The notes beneath the pieces are model-generated. The model saw nothing but the letters and a program-made list of their open reading frames with translations. It did not search any database and was not told where the DNA came from. This document shows positions 46,117 through 54,561 of a stretch of DNA of 64,000 nucleotides, piece after piece (within the stretch, counting starts at the first letter, position 1; each line of letters begins with the position of its first letter). A program made the position numbers and the translations under genes. The DNA comes from Lacticaseibacillus suilingensis (GTDB lineage: Bacteria; Bacillota; Bacilli; Lactobacillales; Lactobacillaceae): NCBI RefSeq assembly GCF_016861845.1, contig NZ_BOLV01000012.1, positions 29,614-93,613 of the forward strand, written 5' to 3'.

Positions 46117-47016
46117 ATGCTTGAGGTAGCAGGGGTAACGAAGCGCTTTGGTGACCAAACGGCGGTGGACGAGGTGAGCTTTACGATTGCTCCAGGGGAA
46201 ATTTTGGGGTTGATTGGGCAAAATGGCGCCGGGAAAACGACGACGTTTCGGATGATTTTGGATTTGTTGCAACCAGATGCTGGGCGCATCAGTTGGCAGG
46301 GCCAGCCGCTGGCGCAGCTGAATCGTGATTTTATTGGTTATTTGCCGGAGGAACGGGGGCTTTATCCCAAGCTCACCATCGAAGAGCAGGTACAGTTTTT
46401 TGGCCAATTGCATGGCATGACCGCTAAGGACGTGGATGCGCAGCTGGATGATTGGCTCCACCGCTTTGAGGTGAAAGGCAAGCGCAAGGATAAAATCAAA
46501 GATTTGTCCAAGGGGAACCAGCAGAAGGTGCAGCTGATTGCCGCGCTGATTGCAATGCCGAAGCTGCTCATTTTGGATGAACCGTTTTCCGGGCTGGATC
46601 CGGTCAATGCCAGTTTGCTGGAAGCCGGGGTGCGCCTGTTGCAGAAGAGTGGCGCTGCGATTATTTTTTCCAGCCATGACATGCGCAATGTCGAGTCCTT
46701 GTCGGACCGCTTAGTGATGTTGAAAAATGGCCGGGAGGTGCTGACCGGCACAGTGGCGGAAATTCGCGCCCAGTATGGCCGCGTCCGGATTCATCTGGAT
46801 GAACCGGCCTTGAGCAAAGCCGAACTGGCCGCTTTGCCAGGGGTGGCCCAGGTGACGCAAACCGGTAGCCACTTTGAACTGGCCTTGACGGATGAGACCG
46901 CCGGGCAAGCAATTTTTGACCGCGTGACCGCTGGCGGTTATATTGCTGGGTTTCGGCAGCAGGCGCCGTCGCTAGATGAGATTTTCCGGATGAAAGTAGG
47001 TGAACCTGATGCGTAA
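46117..47016 (+). CDS. ABC transporter ATP-binding protein (NatA-like)
   Basis: This 299-aa ATPase has Walker A GQNGAGKTTT (about 38-47), the signature LSKGNQQKVQLIAAL in place of the classical LSGGQ, Walker B LLILDEPFSGLDP and switch histidine SSHDM. The C-terminal extension (about 215-299) is typical of NatA/CcmA-type exporters. ATG at 46117 follows AAGGGG. Its end overlaps the permease start by 8 nt. Confidence 0.92.
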   Translation: MLEVAGVTKRFGDQTAVDEVSFTIAPGEILGLIGQNGAGKTTTFRMILDLLQPDAGRISWQGQPLAQLNRDFIGYLPEERGLYPKLTIEEQVQFFGQLHGMTAKDVDAQLDDWLHRFEVKGKRKDKIKDLSKGNQQKVQLIAALIAMPKLLILDEPFSGLDPVNASLLEAGVRLLQKSGAAIIFSSHDMRNVESLSDRLVMLKNGREVLTGTVAEIRAQYGRVRIHLDEPALSKAELAALPGVAQVTQTGSHFELALTDETAGQAIFDRVTAGGYIAGFRQQAPSLDEIFRMKVGEPDA

Positions 47017-48244
47017 GTTGAACTTGATTGCCAAAATGGTCTTTCGCAAAAACATGCACAGTTTTAGCTGGTGGAGCCTGGTGCTGATGCCACTCATTGC
47101 GCTTGCCATCATTGGCGGGATTTCTTGGTATATGGATCAGACCAACCAGCCGGCACAAGTGGCCGTGGCGGCGCCAGCGGCAGTGCGGGCGAGCTTGAAG
47201 CATAGTAGCGACCCAAAGTTTCAGCCAGTGACCAGCGCTGCTGCCGGACAGAAACTGTTGAAGGCAAGTAAGGTTGACGGCTTGCTGACAGTGGCGCAGG
47301 CGACCAGCCCAAGCGTCAAGCTGGTGGTGCGCGACGATGGCGAAACCGTTGATCCAGCGACCATTAAAACCATGTTGACGGCGTTGAATACGCAGGCTGT
47401 GGCCAAGTCGCTTGGCTTATCGCAAGCGGCGCTGGCACAAATGCTGCGGCCCACTCAAGTTACCGTCAAAACCGTGACGGTGAGTGACGGTCAGTTAAAG
47501 GCCGCGGCCAACAAGTCAGAGGGGCTCAAAAGCATCCTCGCGCTGGCAGTGGGTTTTCTCATGTACCTGTTCCTCATGAGCTATGGCAGCATTGTCGCGC
47601 AAGAAATTGCCACTGAAAAAGGGTCGCGCATTGAAGAGTCGATTTTGGCTGCCATCAAAGCGCAAACCCAGTTTTATGGTAAGCTCCTCGGCATTGCCGA
47701 ATTGGTCGGGGTGCAGCTGGGCGCTTATGCGGTGCTGGGCGGCGGCGCGTGGTTACTGCGGCGTCACTGGCCAGCGTTGAATGACTTGCTGCGTCTGGTA
47801 GATTGGCAGCAAATCGGTTGGTCCTTTGTCCTGGTGATGATTGGCTTTTTCGTCCTGGGTATTCTGAGTTACACGATTTTAGCGGCGCTGTGCGGCTCGT
47901 TAGTCAGCAATCAGGAGCAGGCGGGCATGGCCATGCAGCCGGTGCTGTACCTGGCGATGATTGGCTATTTTGCCGCTCTAATGGTCAGCAACGGCGCCGG
48001 TCCGGTCATCAATGTGATGAGTTACCTTCCGTTTCTCAGTCCAATGATCATGCCGGCCCGCTTTGGGGTCGATCAGGTGGGCCTGCTCCAGGTTGGCATC
48101 GCCCTGGCCATTAACTTGGTCTTCCTGCTCGGCTTCAGCATTTTTGCCGCGCGGGCTTACCGGGCGAATGTGTTGGTTTACAGCGATAGTGGCATTCTGG
48201 CAGCCTTTAAAAAGAGCCGGTCAGTGGCCAAAGCGCAGAGGTGA
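47009..48244 (+). CDS. ABC transporter permease (NatB / ABC-2 type)
   Basis: This 411-aa membrane protein has one helix near the N-terminus (about 20-40), a large external domain (about 45-165), then five to six helices (about 175-390). This is the ABC-2/NatB layout of sodium, drug or peptide exporters. I chose the ATG at 47009 with AGGTGA 5 nt upstream; a GTG at 47000 is also in frame. It overlaps the ATPase stop and ends inside the start of the regulator gene (GTGA). Confidence 0.9.
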   Translation: MRKLNLIAKMVFRKNMHSFSWWSLVLMPLIALAIIGGISWYMDQTNQPAQVAVAAPAAVRASLKHSSDPKFQPVTSAAAGQKLLKASKVDGLLTVAQATSPSVKLVVRDDGETVDPATIKTMLTALNTQAVAKSLGLSQAALAQMLRPTQVTVKTVTVSDGQLKAAANKSEGLKSILALAVGFLMYLFLMSYGSIVAQEIATEKGSRIEESILAAIKAQTQFYGKLLGIAELVGVQLGAYAVLGGGAWLLRRHWPALNDLLRLVDWQQIGWSFVLVMIGFFVLGILSYTILAALCGSLVSNQEQAGMAMQPVLYLAMIGYFAALMVSNGAGPVINVMSYLPFLSPMIMPARFGVDQVGLLQVGIALAINLVFLLGFSIFAARAYRANVLVYSDSGILAAFKKSRSVAKAQR

Positions 48245-48639
48245 GTGCATTGCGTATTGTGATTCAAAATCGAGCGGGCGAGCCGATTTATCAGCAAATT
48301 ATCGATCAAATCCAAGCCGCTATTTTAAGCGGTGAATTGCAGCCGGGCACCTTGCTGCCCTCAATTCGGGGGCTGGCGAAAGACTTGCAAATCAGCGTGA
48401 TTACCACCACGCGCGCCTACCATGATCTGGAACAAGCCGGCCTGGTGCAGAATGTCCAGGGGAAAGGTACCTATGTTCAGCCCCAGGACCCGGCACTGCT
48501 ACGCGAACAAACCCTACGCCAAGTGGAAGCAGGGCTGCAAGCGGCCCTTGATGCCGCCAAAATCGGTCAGATTCCGCCGGCAACTTTACACGAGATGTTG
48601 GATAACTTGATGGCAGCGGGAGGTGAGGACCATGAATGA
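48241..48639 (+). CDS. GntR family transcriptional regulator (YtrA subfamily)
   Basis: This 132-aa regulator has a winged-helix DNA-binding domain (about 5-75, EPIYQQIIDQIQAAILSGELQPGTLLPSIRGLAKDL type) and only a short C-terminal helical tail for dimerisation, the hallmark of the YtrA subfamily. Members repress ABC operons that respond to cell-wall-active compounds. It lies between two ABC pairs in one operon. The palindrome at 46077-46102 is the likely operator, so it is probably autoregulated. The start is GTG, overlapping the permease stop. Confidence 0.93.
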   Translation: MSALRIVIQNRAGEPIYQQIIDQIQAAILSGELQPGTLLPSIRGLAKDLQISVITTTRAYHDLEQAGLVQNVQGKGTYVQPQDPALLREQTLRQVEAGLQAALDAAKIGQIPPATLHEMLDNLMAAGGEDHE

Positions 48640-49492
48640 GCGGCTCAACGTGACTAATTTGGCGAAAACCTATCCTGAATTTGCGCTAGGACCGTTAACC
48701 TTTGATTTGCCGGCTGGGTACATCATGGGCCTAATCGGGCCGAATGGGGCAGGCAAAACCACGACCTTGCGCTTACTGCTGGACATGGCCCAGCCTAGTA
48801 GCGGGGAATTTACCTTGAACGGTGCCAAGACCGCTGATGCGCGGCAACAGGCCCGCGATGACCTCGGAGCGATGCTCGATTCCACCACCTTACCGGATGC
48901 GTGGACGATGAAAGACGTTGATAGCAATATGAAGCGGCTGTTTCCGCACTGGGATTCGCAGCAGTTCATGAAGTTGGTCGCGCAATTTGATATCAATCCG
49001 AAAACCATGTATCGGCGTCTGTCCAAAGGTACGCAAAACAAAGTGAACTTGGCGGTGGCGTTAAGCCATCATGCCAAGCTCCTGATATTGGATGAACCGA
49101 TGGCAGGGCTGGATCCGATTGCGCGGGATGAATTACGCCAGCTGTTGCAGTCGTATATTCAGGATGGTGAGGCCAGTGTGCTGCTGTCCAGCCATTTAAC
49201 GGATGATTTGGCGCAGTTTGCAGATTATCTCTTGTACCTAATTCACGGCGAGCAGCGCTTTTTTGGTGAAACAGACACGCTACTTAGCCGTTATCTGCTG
49301 GTACAAGGCGGCTCGTCAGAGCTGACGGCAGCGCTTAAAAACCGGGGACTAGGCCTGCGCCAAACCAGCGTTGGGTTCTCTCTGCTGCTGCCGACTGCGG
49401 ACCAAGCGCTGGCGACGGGGCTGGTCACCTCAACGCCGGATCTGGATACTTTGATGATCTACTTAGGCAAGCGAGGTGAAGACCATGCGTGA
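48632..49492 (+). CDS. ABC transporter ATP-binding protein (YtrB-like)
   Basis: This 286-aa ATPase has Walker A GPNGAGKTT (about 34-42), Walker B LLILDEPMAGLDP and SSHLTDD as the switch region; the signature is LSKGTQNKV, a divergent form common in YtrB/EcsA-like exporters. I chose the ATG at 48632, just after GGAGGTGA. It overlaps the GntR gene end by 8 nt. Confidence 0.92.
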   Translation: MNERLNVTNLAKTYPEFALGPLTFDLPAGYIMGLIGPNGAGKTTTLRLLLDMAQPSSGEFTLNGAKTADARQQARDDLGAMLDSTTLPDAWTMKDVDSNMKRLFPHWDSQQFMKLVAQFDINPKTMYRRLSKGTQNKVNLAVALSHHAKLLILDEPMAGLDPIARDELRQLLQSYIQDGEASVLLSSHLTDDLAQFADYLLYLIHGEQRFFGETDTLLSRYLLVQGGSSELTAALKNRGLGLRQTSVGFSLLLPTADQALATGLVTSTPDLDTLMIYLGKRGEDHA

Positions 49493-50123
49493 CATTGCGA
49501 CGATGATGAGATTAGACTGGACCACCACCAAGCTCCATTCAATTTGGTGGATCGTGGGGTTAGCCGACCTCGCGCTGGTGCTGCTCGGCGTCTTTGTGGC
49601 CAATACTCGCTTTTTGATGTTAGGGGCCGCCGCGGGGATGGCGAGTTCCGCTTTGATGATGCCGTTTGTGGGCAGTCAGCAACACGGCCTTGAAGGCATG
49701 CTGGCCTTATTGCCGCTGCGCCGGCGCATTGTAGTTTGGGGCCATTATGGCTTTGCTTTGAGTTTGGTCGCGGCTTTGGTGTTGAATTTTGCCGTGGTGG
49801 ACGGGGTCACTGGGCTCATTCGGCCCGCCGAAGCCAATCTCAGCCGCACGCTCGGCGTGGCGGCAGGGGTGTTCTTCTTTTTTGTATTGACCACCGCCAT
49901 CGAATACCCGATGCTGCTGAAATGGGGCTTTGAACGCGCGCCATTTGCTGTCTATGGCACCTTGTTTGGGCTTTGCGCGGTGCTGGGGCTGGTGGCTTAT
50001 CTGGATCCGTTCGAGCAAGTGGTAGTGTGGCCCACGGTGGCGGCTGGTCTGGCGGGGTTACTAGTGGTGCTTGGCGGCTCCTTGATGATTAGTCTGCACG
50101 TCTATGAAACCCGTGAAATCTAA
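49485..50123 (+). CDS. ABC-2 type permease of the YtrB-like pair
   Basis: This 212-aa membrane protein has about six helices (around 22-45, 48-65, 85-105, 118-135, 148-170 and 178-200). It matches the small ABC-2 permeases that go with GntR-regulated ATPases. The ATG at 49485 has AGGTGA 6 nt upstream; a GTG at 49476 is also in frame. It overlaps the ATPase stop and is the last gene of the cassette. No terminator follows clearly. Confidence 0.87.
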   Translation: MRDIATMMRLDWTTTKLHSIWWIVGLADLALVLLGVFVANTRFLMLGAAAGMASSALMMPFVGSQQHGLEGMLALLPLRRRIVVWGHYGFALSLVAALVLNFAVVDGVTGLIRPAEANLSRTLGVAAGVFFFFVLTTAIEYPMLLKWGFERAPFAVYGTLFGLCAVLGLVAYLDPFEQVVVWPTVAAGLAGLLVVLGGSLMISLHVYETREI

Positions 50124-50166
50124 CGAACTGTTTGCTGCTAATCAACTGCTTAGGCCGCGCTCTGGC

Positions 50167-50195
50167 TTTCAGAAGCGCTTGCATCATGGTAAAAT
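50167..50195 (+). promoter_or_regulatory. Likely promoter of the DUF1831 gene
   Basis: TTTCAG (50167-50172), 17-bp spacer, TAAAAT (50190-50195). It would free DUF1831 from dependence on the cysteine desulfurase promoter. Confidence 0.5.
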
Positions 50196-50239
50196 AAGGC
50201 TAGAGTAATCACGCAATGGCGTGAAAGGAGAGTGGCAAG

Positions 50240-50581
50240 ATGGCACTAAAAGCAACTGGGGCAGCATTGGGCGACCCGAAAACTTATCAAATTTCACCGA
50301 ATATCAAGCGCTATACGCTCATGGATCTGGGGTTTGTGAAAACCAAGAATGGCAATTTCCAGCTGGAACGCGCACTGGATCCCAATTCACCATTCACGCA
50401 AGCCAACAAGCTGAAAATCACCTTTAAGGCTGACTTGTCTGGTTTCCAAATGGACACGACGACGGCCAATGGGTTGAAGGCCATCAACATTTTCAAGTCG
50501 GAGCAGACCAAGGACAATGTTGAACAGTATCAGTACTTGATTGATAACCTGATTGAACGCGAAGTTTTGGCAATCAACTAG
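50240..50581 (+). CDS. DUF1831 family protein
   Basis: This 113-aa soluble protein of the DUF1831 family is found next to cysteine desulfurase and mnmA in Lactobacillales. It has no known catalytic motif; the mixed alpha/beta pattern (for example KLKITFKADLSGFQMDTTTANGLKAINIF) is family-typical. A role as an accessory to sulfur transfer is inferred from genome context only. ATG at 50240 follows AAAGGAG. Here it is separated from its usual upstream partner by the ABC cassette. Confidence 0.9.
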   Translation: MALKATGAALGDPKTYQISPNIKRYTLMDLGFVKTKNGNFQLERALDPNSPFTQANKLKITFKADLSGFQMDTTTANGLKAINIFKSEQTKDNVEQYQYLIDNLIEREVLAIN

Positions 50582-50590
50582 CGTGTAAGA

Positions 50591-50615
50591 CACTGCATAC
50601 AGCAGTGCCTTTTTG
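50591..50615 (+). terminator. Terminator after DUF1831
   Basis: CACTGC / GCAGTG stem, 5-nt loop, then CCTTTTT. Confidence 0.75.
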
Positions 50616-50704
50616 ATTCCCATGCCGTTAGCTGAGCGAACACTTTTGTCATCTCGGCTTTTGGCGCCCAATGAGGTGGTATGCTGAAAGCAGAAGGTGA
50701 TGAA

Positions 50705-51232
50705 ATGACATTTCGAATGGGCAAAAATCTCCAGGCGGCGCGTGAAACGTTGAACCTGTCGCCGCAAACCGCGGCTTTGCGAATCGGCGTGGCCGCGACG
50801 CAGGTTGAAGACTGGGAAACGGATCGTCAGCAGCCAAGCCTGGCGCAGCTGGTCTTGATTAGCCAGCGCCTGGGCCTCACCCCGCAAACGATGCTGGGTG
50901 TGATGGTGCAGCCGGCGCCACCGGTGATTGGGATGCGTCAGCAAAATCGCAGCATGGCTTGGTCCGCCACGAGTGATGAACTGAGGCGCGGCATGCTGGC
51001 GCTTTTGACTCAGCTAGCGGCTACCCTGACGCCGGTGCAGGCAGAGGCACTGATGCCAGTGCTGAATCAGCATTTTGTCCTGGTGCTGGAAGGCGTCACC
51101 AGTGTCCCTAACATCACGACGACGCTGGGGCTTGCCCTGAGCAAGGTGATGCGCCAACAAGGCTTGCGCTTTGAACCGGCGCAGGACGACATATTTACGG
51201 CCATTATGCGCATGACCCGCAGACGGGTCTAA
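50705..51232 (+). CDS. XRE-type helix-turn-helix regulator
   Basis: This 175-aa protein has an N-terminal HTH_3 domain (about 5-60: NLQAARETLNLSPQTAALRIGVAATQVEDWETDRQQPSLAQLV), followed by a linker and a helical C-terminal region with no motif I know (about 80-175). The ATG at 50705 has AAGGTGA upstream; another ATG at 50681 is in frame but with a poorly spaced site. It sits alone between DUF1831 and mnmA. Target genes cannot be told. Confidence 0.87.
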   Translation: MTFRMGKNLQAARETLNLSPQTAALRIGVAATQVEDWETDRQQPSLAQLVLISQRLGLTPQTMLGVMVQPAPPVIGMRQQNRSMAWSATSDELRRGMLALLTQLAATLTPVQAEALMPVLNQHFVLVLEGVTSVPNITTTLGLALSKVMRQQGLRFEPAQDDIFTAIMRMTRRRV

Positions 51233-51316
51233 CGCTTACTTTCCGTTAGCGTTGTAATTCTGCGCCGCGCTGGTATAATGAGTACTACTGGAATTGACGA
51301 CCTTCAAATCGGATAA

Positions 51317-52465
<1,149 letters not shown>

Positions 52466-52471
52466 CTTGAA

Positions 52472-52508
52472 GCGTTCTTCCACAATCGGTGGAAGGACGT
52501 TTTTTTTA
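52472..52508 (+). terminator. Terminator after mnmA
   Basis: GCGTTCTTCCAC / GTGGAAGGACGT stem, then TTTTTTTT. Confidence 0.9.
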
Positions 52509-52568
52509 CTAATTTCGCTTCGCCAAACACTTGTTCGCGTGCTACAATTTAACTAAGGAGATGAGCAC

Positions 52569-53099
52569 ATGCAAGCGAAAACAAGCATGATCTCGCCGCT
52601 GGGCCCCATGACCTTGCTGGCAGATGAGCAAGGCCTGCTCGGGGTGTGGTTTGACGGGCAACAATACTTTGGTGGCCAGTTTGATTTGGCCGCGGCGGCT
52701 GACACGCAAACGCCGATTTTGCGGCAGGCGGCGCACTGGCTGCAGCGCTATTTTGCGGCCGGGCCGCAGCCGCTAGGAGATTTGCCGCTGCATTTAACCG
52801 GTACGCCCTACCGCCAGCATGTGATGCAGGCGTTGTGCCAAGTGCCAGCGGGGCAGGTGGCGACGTATCAGCAGCTGGCCGATCAAATCAGCCAGCAGCA
52901 AGGCCATCCGACTGCGGCGCGAGCGATTGGCGGGGCGGTGGGCCACAACCCGCTCAGCGTGATTGTGCCATGCCATCGCATTGTCGGCCAAACTGGCGCT
53001 TTGGTTGGTTATGCCGGCGGCCTGGAGCGGAAAGCTTGGCTGCTTAAGCATGAAGGCTTGGCGGTGACTGAAGACGCCATGCGCCTCGCCGATTGCTAA
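52569..53099 (+). CDS. Methylated-DNA--[protein]-cysteine S-methyltransferase
   Basis: This suicide DNA-repair protein removes alkyl groups from O6-guanine. The 176-aa protein has an N-terminal RNase H-like part and the DNA-binding/active-site domain with VIVPCHRIVG (PCHR; the acceptor cysteine at about 137), followed by GYAGGLERKAWLLKHE. ATG at 52569 follows AAGGAG. It is a single-gene unit with a weak hairpin after it. Confidence 0.95.
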   Translation: MQAKTSMISPLGPMTLLADEQGLLGVWFDGQQYFGGQFDLAAAADTQTPILRQAAHWLQRYFAAGPQPLGDLPLHLTGTPYRQHVMQALCQVPAGQVATYQQLADQISQQQGHPTAARAIGGAVGHNPLSVIVPCHRIVGQTGALVGYAGGLERKAWLLKHEGLAVTEDAMRLADC

Positions 53100-53211
53100 C
53101 GTTTCCGATTAGAGCTGGCGGCAACTGCCACCGGCTTTTTAGCCGACCCTTGAATTACCGCGCCTAAATCGCGATAATTGGTAAAGATAGAAGTCAATTG
53201 GAGGGTCAGGC

Positions 53212-53880
53212 GTGACGCGTTTATATTTTGTTCGGCATGGGAAGACAGAGTGGAATCTTGAAGGACGCTACCAAGGCGCAAACGGCGACTCGCCGCTACT
53301 GAAGGAGAGCTACGAGGAAATCAGTCAGCTGGCCCATTACCTCACGGCCCATCAGGTTAAGTTCAGCCGCGCCTACGTCAGCCCATTGCCGCGTGCGAAA
53401 ACGACGGCGCAATATCTGATCAAACAACTGGGGCAAACCATTCCGGTGACGATCACCGTGGGGATGCGCGAGTTTAATCTTGGCCGGATGGAAGGCATGC
53501 GCTTTACTGATGTGGCCAAACGCTATCCGCAAGAGCTGTATAGTTTCCGTCACGCCCCGGCTGAGTACGATCCGACGGCCATTCAAGGCGAGTCCTTTGC
53601 TGAGCTGATTGACCGCATGGAGCCGGTGGTGTTAGATGCGGTGCGGGCTGATCATACTGGTGATGAAAATCTGTTGTTCGTCAGCCACGGCGCAGCGCTG
53701 ACGGCGCTGGTGCAGACGCTTTTGGGTAAACCCATCAAGGACTTGCGTAAGGCTGGTGGGTTGACCAATAGCAGTGTGACGATTTTGGAAGCACATGGTC
53801 CGCAGTTACCCTTCAAACTCATCAAATGGAACGAAACGTCTTATATCACCAAGAAACTAGAAGCCAGCGATACGATTTGA
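53212..53880 (+). CDS. Histidine phosphatase family protein
   Basis: This 222-aa phosphoglycerate-mutase-like phosphatase has LYFVRHGKTEWN (residues 4-15), with the catalytic His in RHG, and a second histidine in LFVSHGAALTALV (about 153-165). It is paralogous in type to the one at 39.6 kb but differs in sequence. The start is GTG at 53212 after GGAGGG. It leads an operon with a TPR gene and recD2. Confidence 0.92.
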   Translation: MTRLYFVRHGKTEWNLEGRYQGANGDSPLLKESYEEISQLAHYLTAHQVKFSRAYVSPLPRAKTTAQYLIKQLGQTIPVTITVGMREFNLGRMEGMRFTDVAKRYPQELYSFRHAPAEYDPTAIQGESFAELIDRMEPVVLDAVRADHTGDENLLFVSHGAALTALVQTLLGKPIKDLRKAGGLTNSSVTILEAHGPQLPFKLIKWNETSYITKKLEASDTI

Positions 53881-53892
53881 GGAGGCAGAGCA

Positions 53893-54561
53893 ATGAATGA
53901 ACAAGCCATGATCAAGCAGTTCAATCAAGGAGACCATGATGCCGCCATTCGCCAAGCCGTTCAGCGCATCGATGACAAACCGACCGACCCGAAACGCTAC
54001 GCGGTGCTGGCCACGATGCTGATCGGCCTTCATGCTTTTGATGAAGCCAGTCAGTTGCTGGTGCGGGCGCTGGGGCTGTTTCCCAACCATCCAGAATTGA
54101 CGTATGATGCCGGCCTATTGGCTTTCAGCCAGGAGAACTTTGACCTCGCCAGCAAGTACTTCAAGCAACTGGCGCAGGGGCAAGGCAGCTTGCAAACCGA
54201 TGCCCAATACATGTTGGCGTTAAGCGAGCAGCATGCTGGCCGCACCCAAAAGGCCTTGGCTTATGCGCTCACGGCGCATGAAGCCGCGCCGGAGAAGGTG
54301 GACGCGGCGCTGCTAGCGGCACAGCTGTTGCTCGGCTTCGGCGCCTTCAAGGATGCCAGTCGCTTGCTTAAGCCGTTTCTCAAAATGAAAGATGCCGGGG
54401 TACTATTCACTTATGGCATGGCACAAACCGGCGCTGGCATCGATGGCCAAAAGTGGTTAGATGAAGCCAAGGCCATTGATCCTAAAGGCTACCAAAGTAA
54501 AGTCGGTCAGGTCCGCGATATCGCCGGTTTTTTGAAAGCACAAGGGCAAGCTGATGAATGA
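53893..54561 (+). CDS. Tetratricopeptide repeat protein
   Basis: This 222-aa soluble helical protein has several TPR units: RYAVLATMLIGLHAFDEASQLLVRALGLFP (about 36-65), ELTYDAGLLAFSQENFDLASKYFKQLA (about 69-95), and further copies to about 190. TPRs mediate protein contacts; the partner is not known. It lies between a phosphatase and recD2 and overlaps recD2 by 8 nt, an arrangement widely kept in lactobacilli. Confidence 0.9.
   Translation: MNEQAMIKQFNQGDHDAAIRQAVQRIDDKPTDPKRYAVLATMLIGLHAFDEASQLLVRALGLFPNHPELTYDAGLLAFSQENFDLASKYFKQLAQGQGSLQTDAQYMLALSEQHAGRTQKALAYALTAHEAAPEKVDAALLAAQLLLGFGAFKDASRLLKPFLKMKDAGVLFTYGMAQTGAGIDGQKWLDEAKAIDPKGYQSKVGQVRDIAGFLKAQGQADE

Noticed and set aside
46117..50123. 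ABC cassette considered as a bacteriocin-immunity locus
   Set aside because: No bacteriocin precursor with a double-glycine leader, no CAAX protease and no peptidase-ABC gene are present; only the general envelope-response reading is supported.
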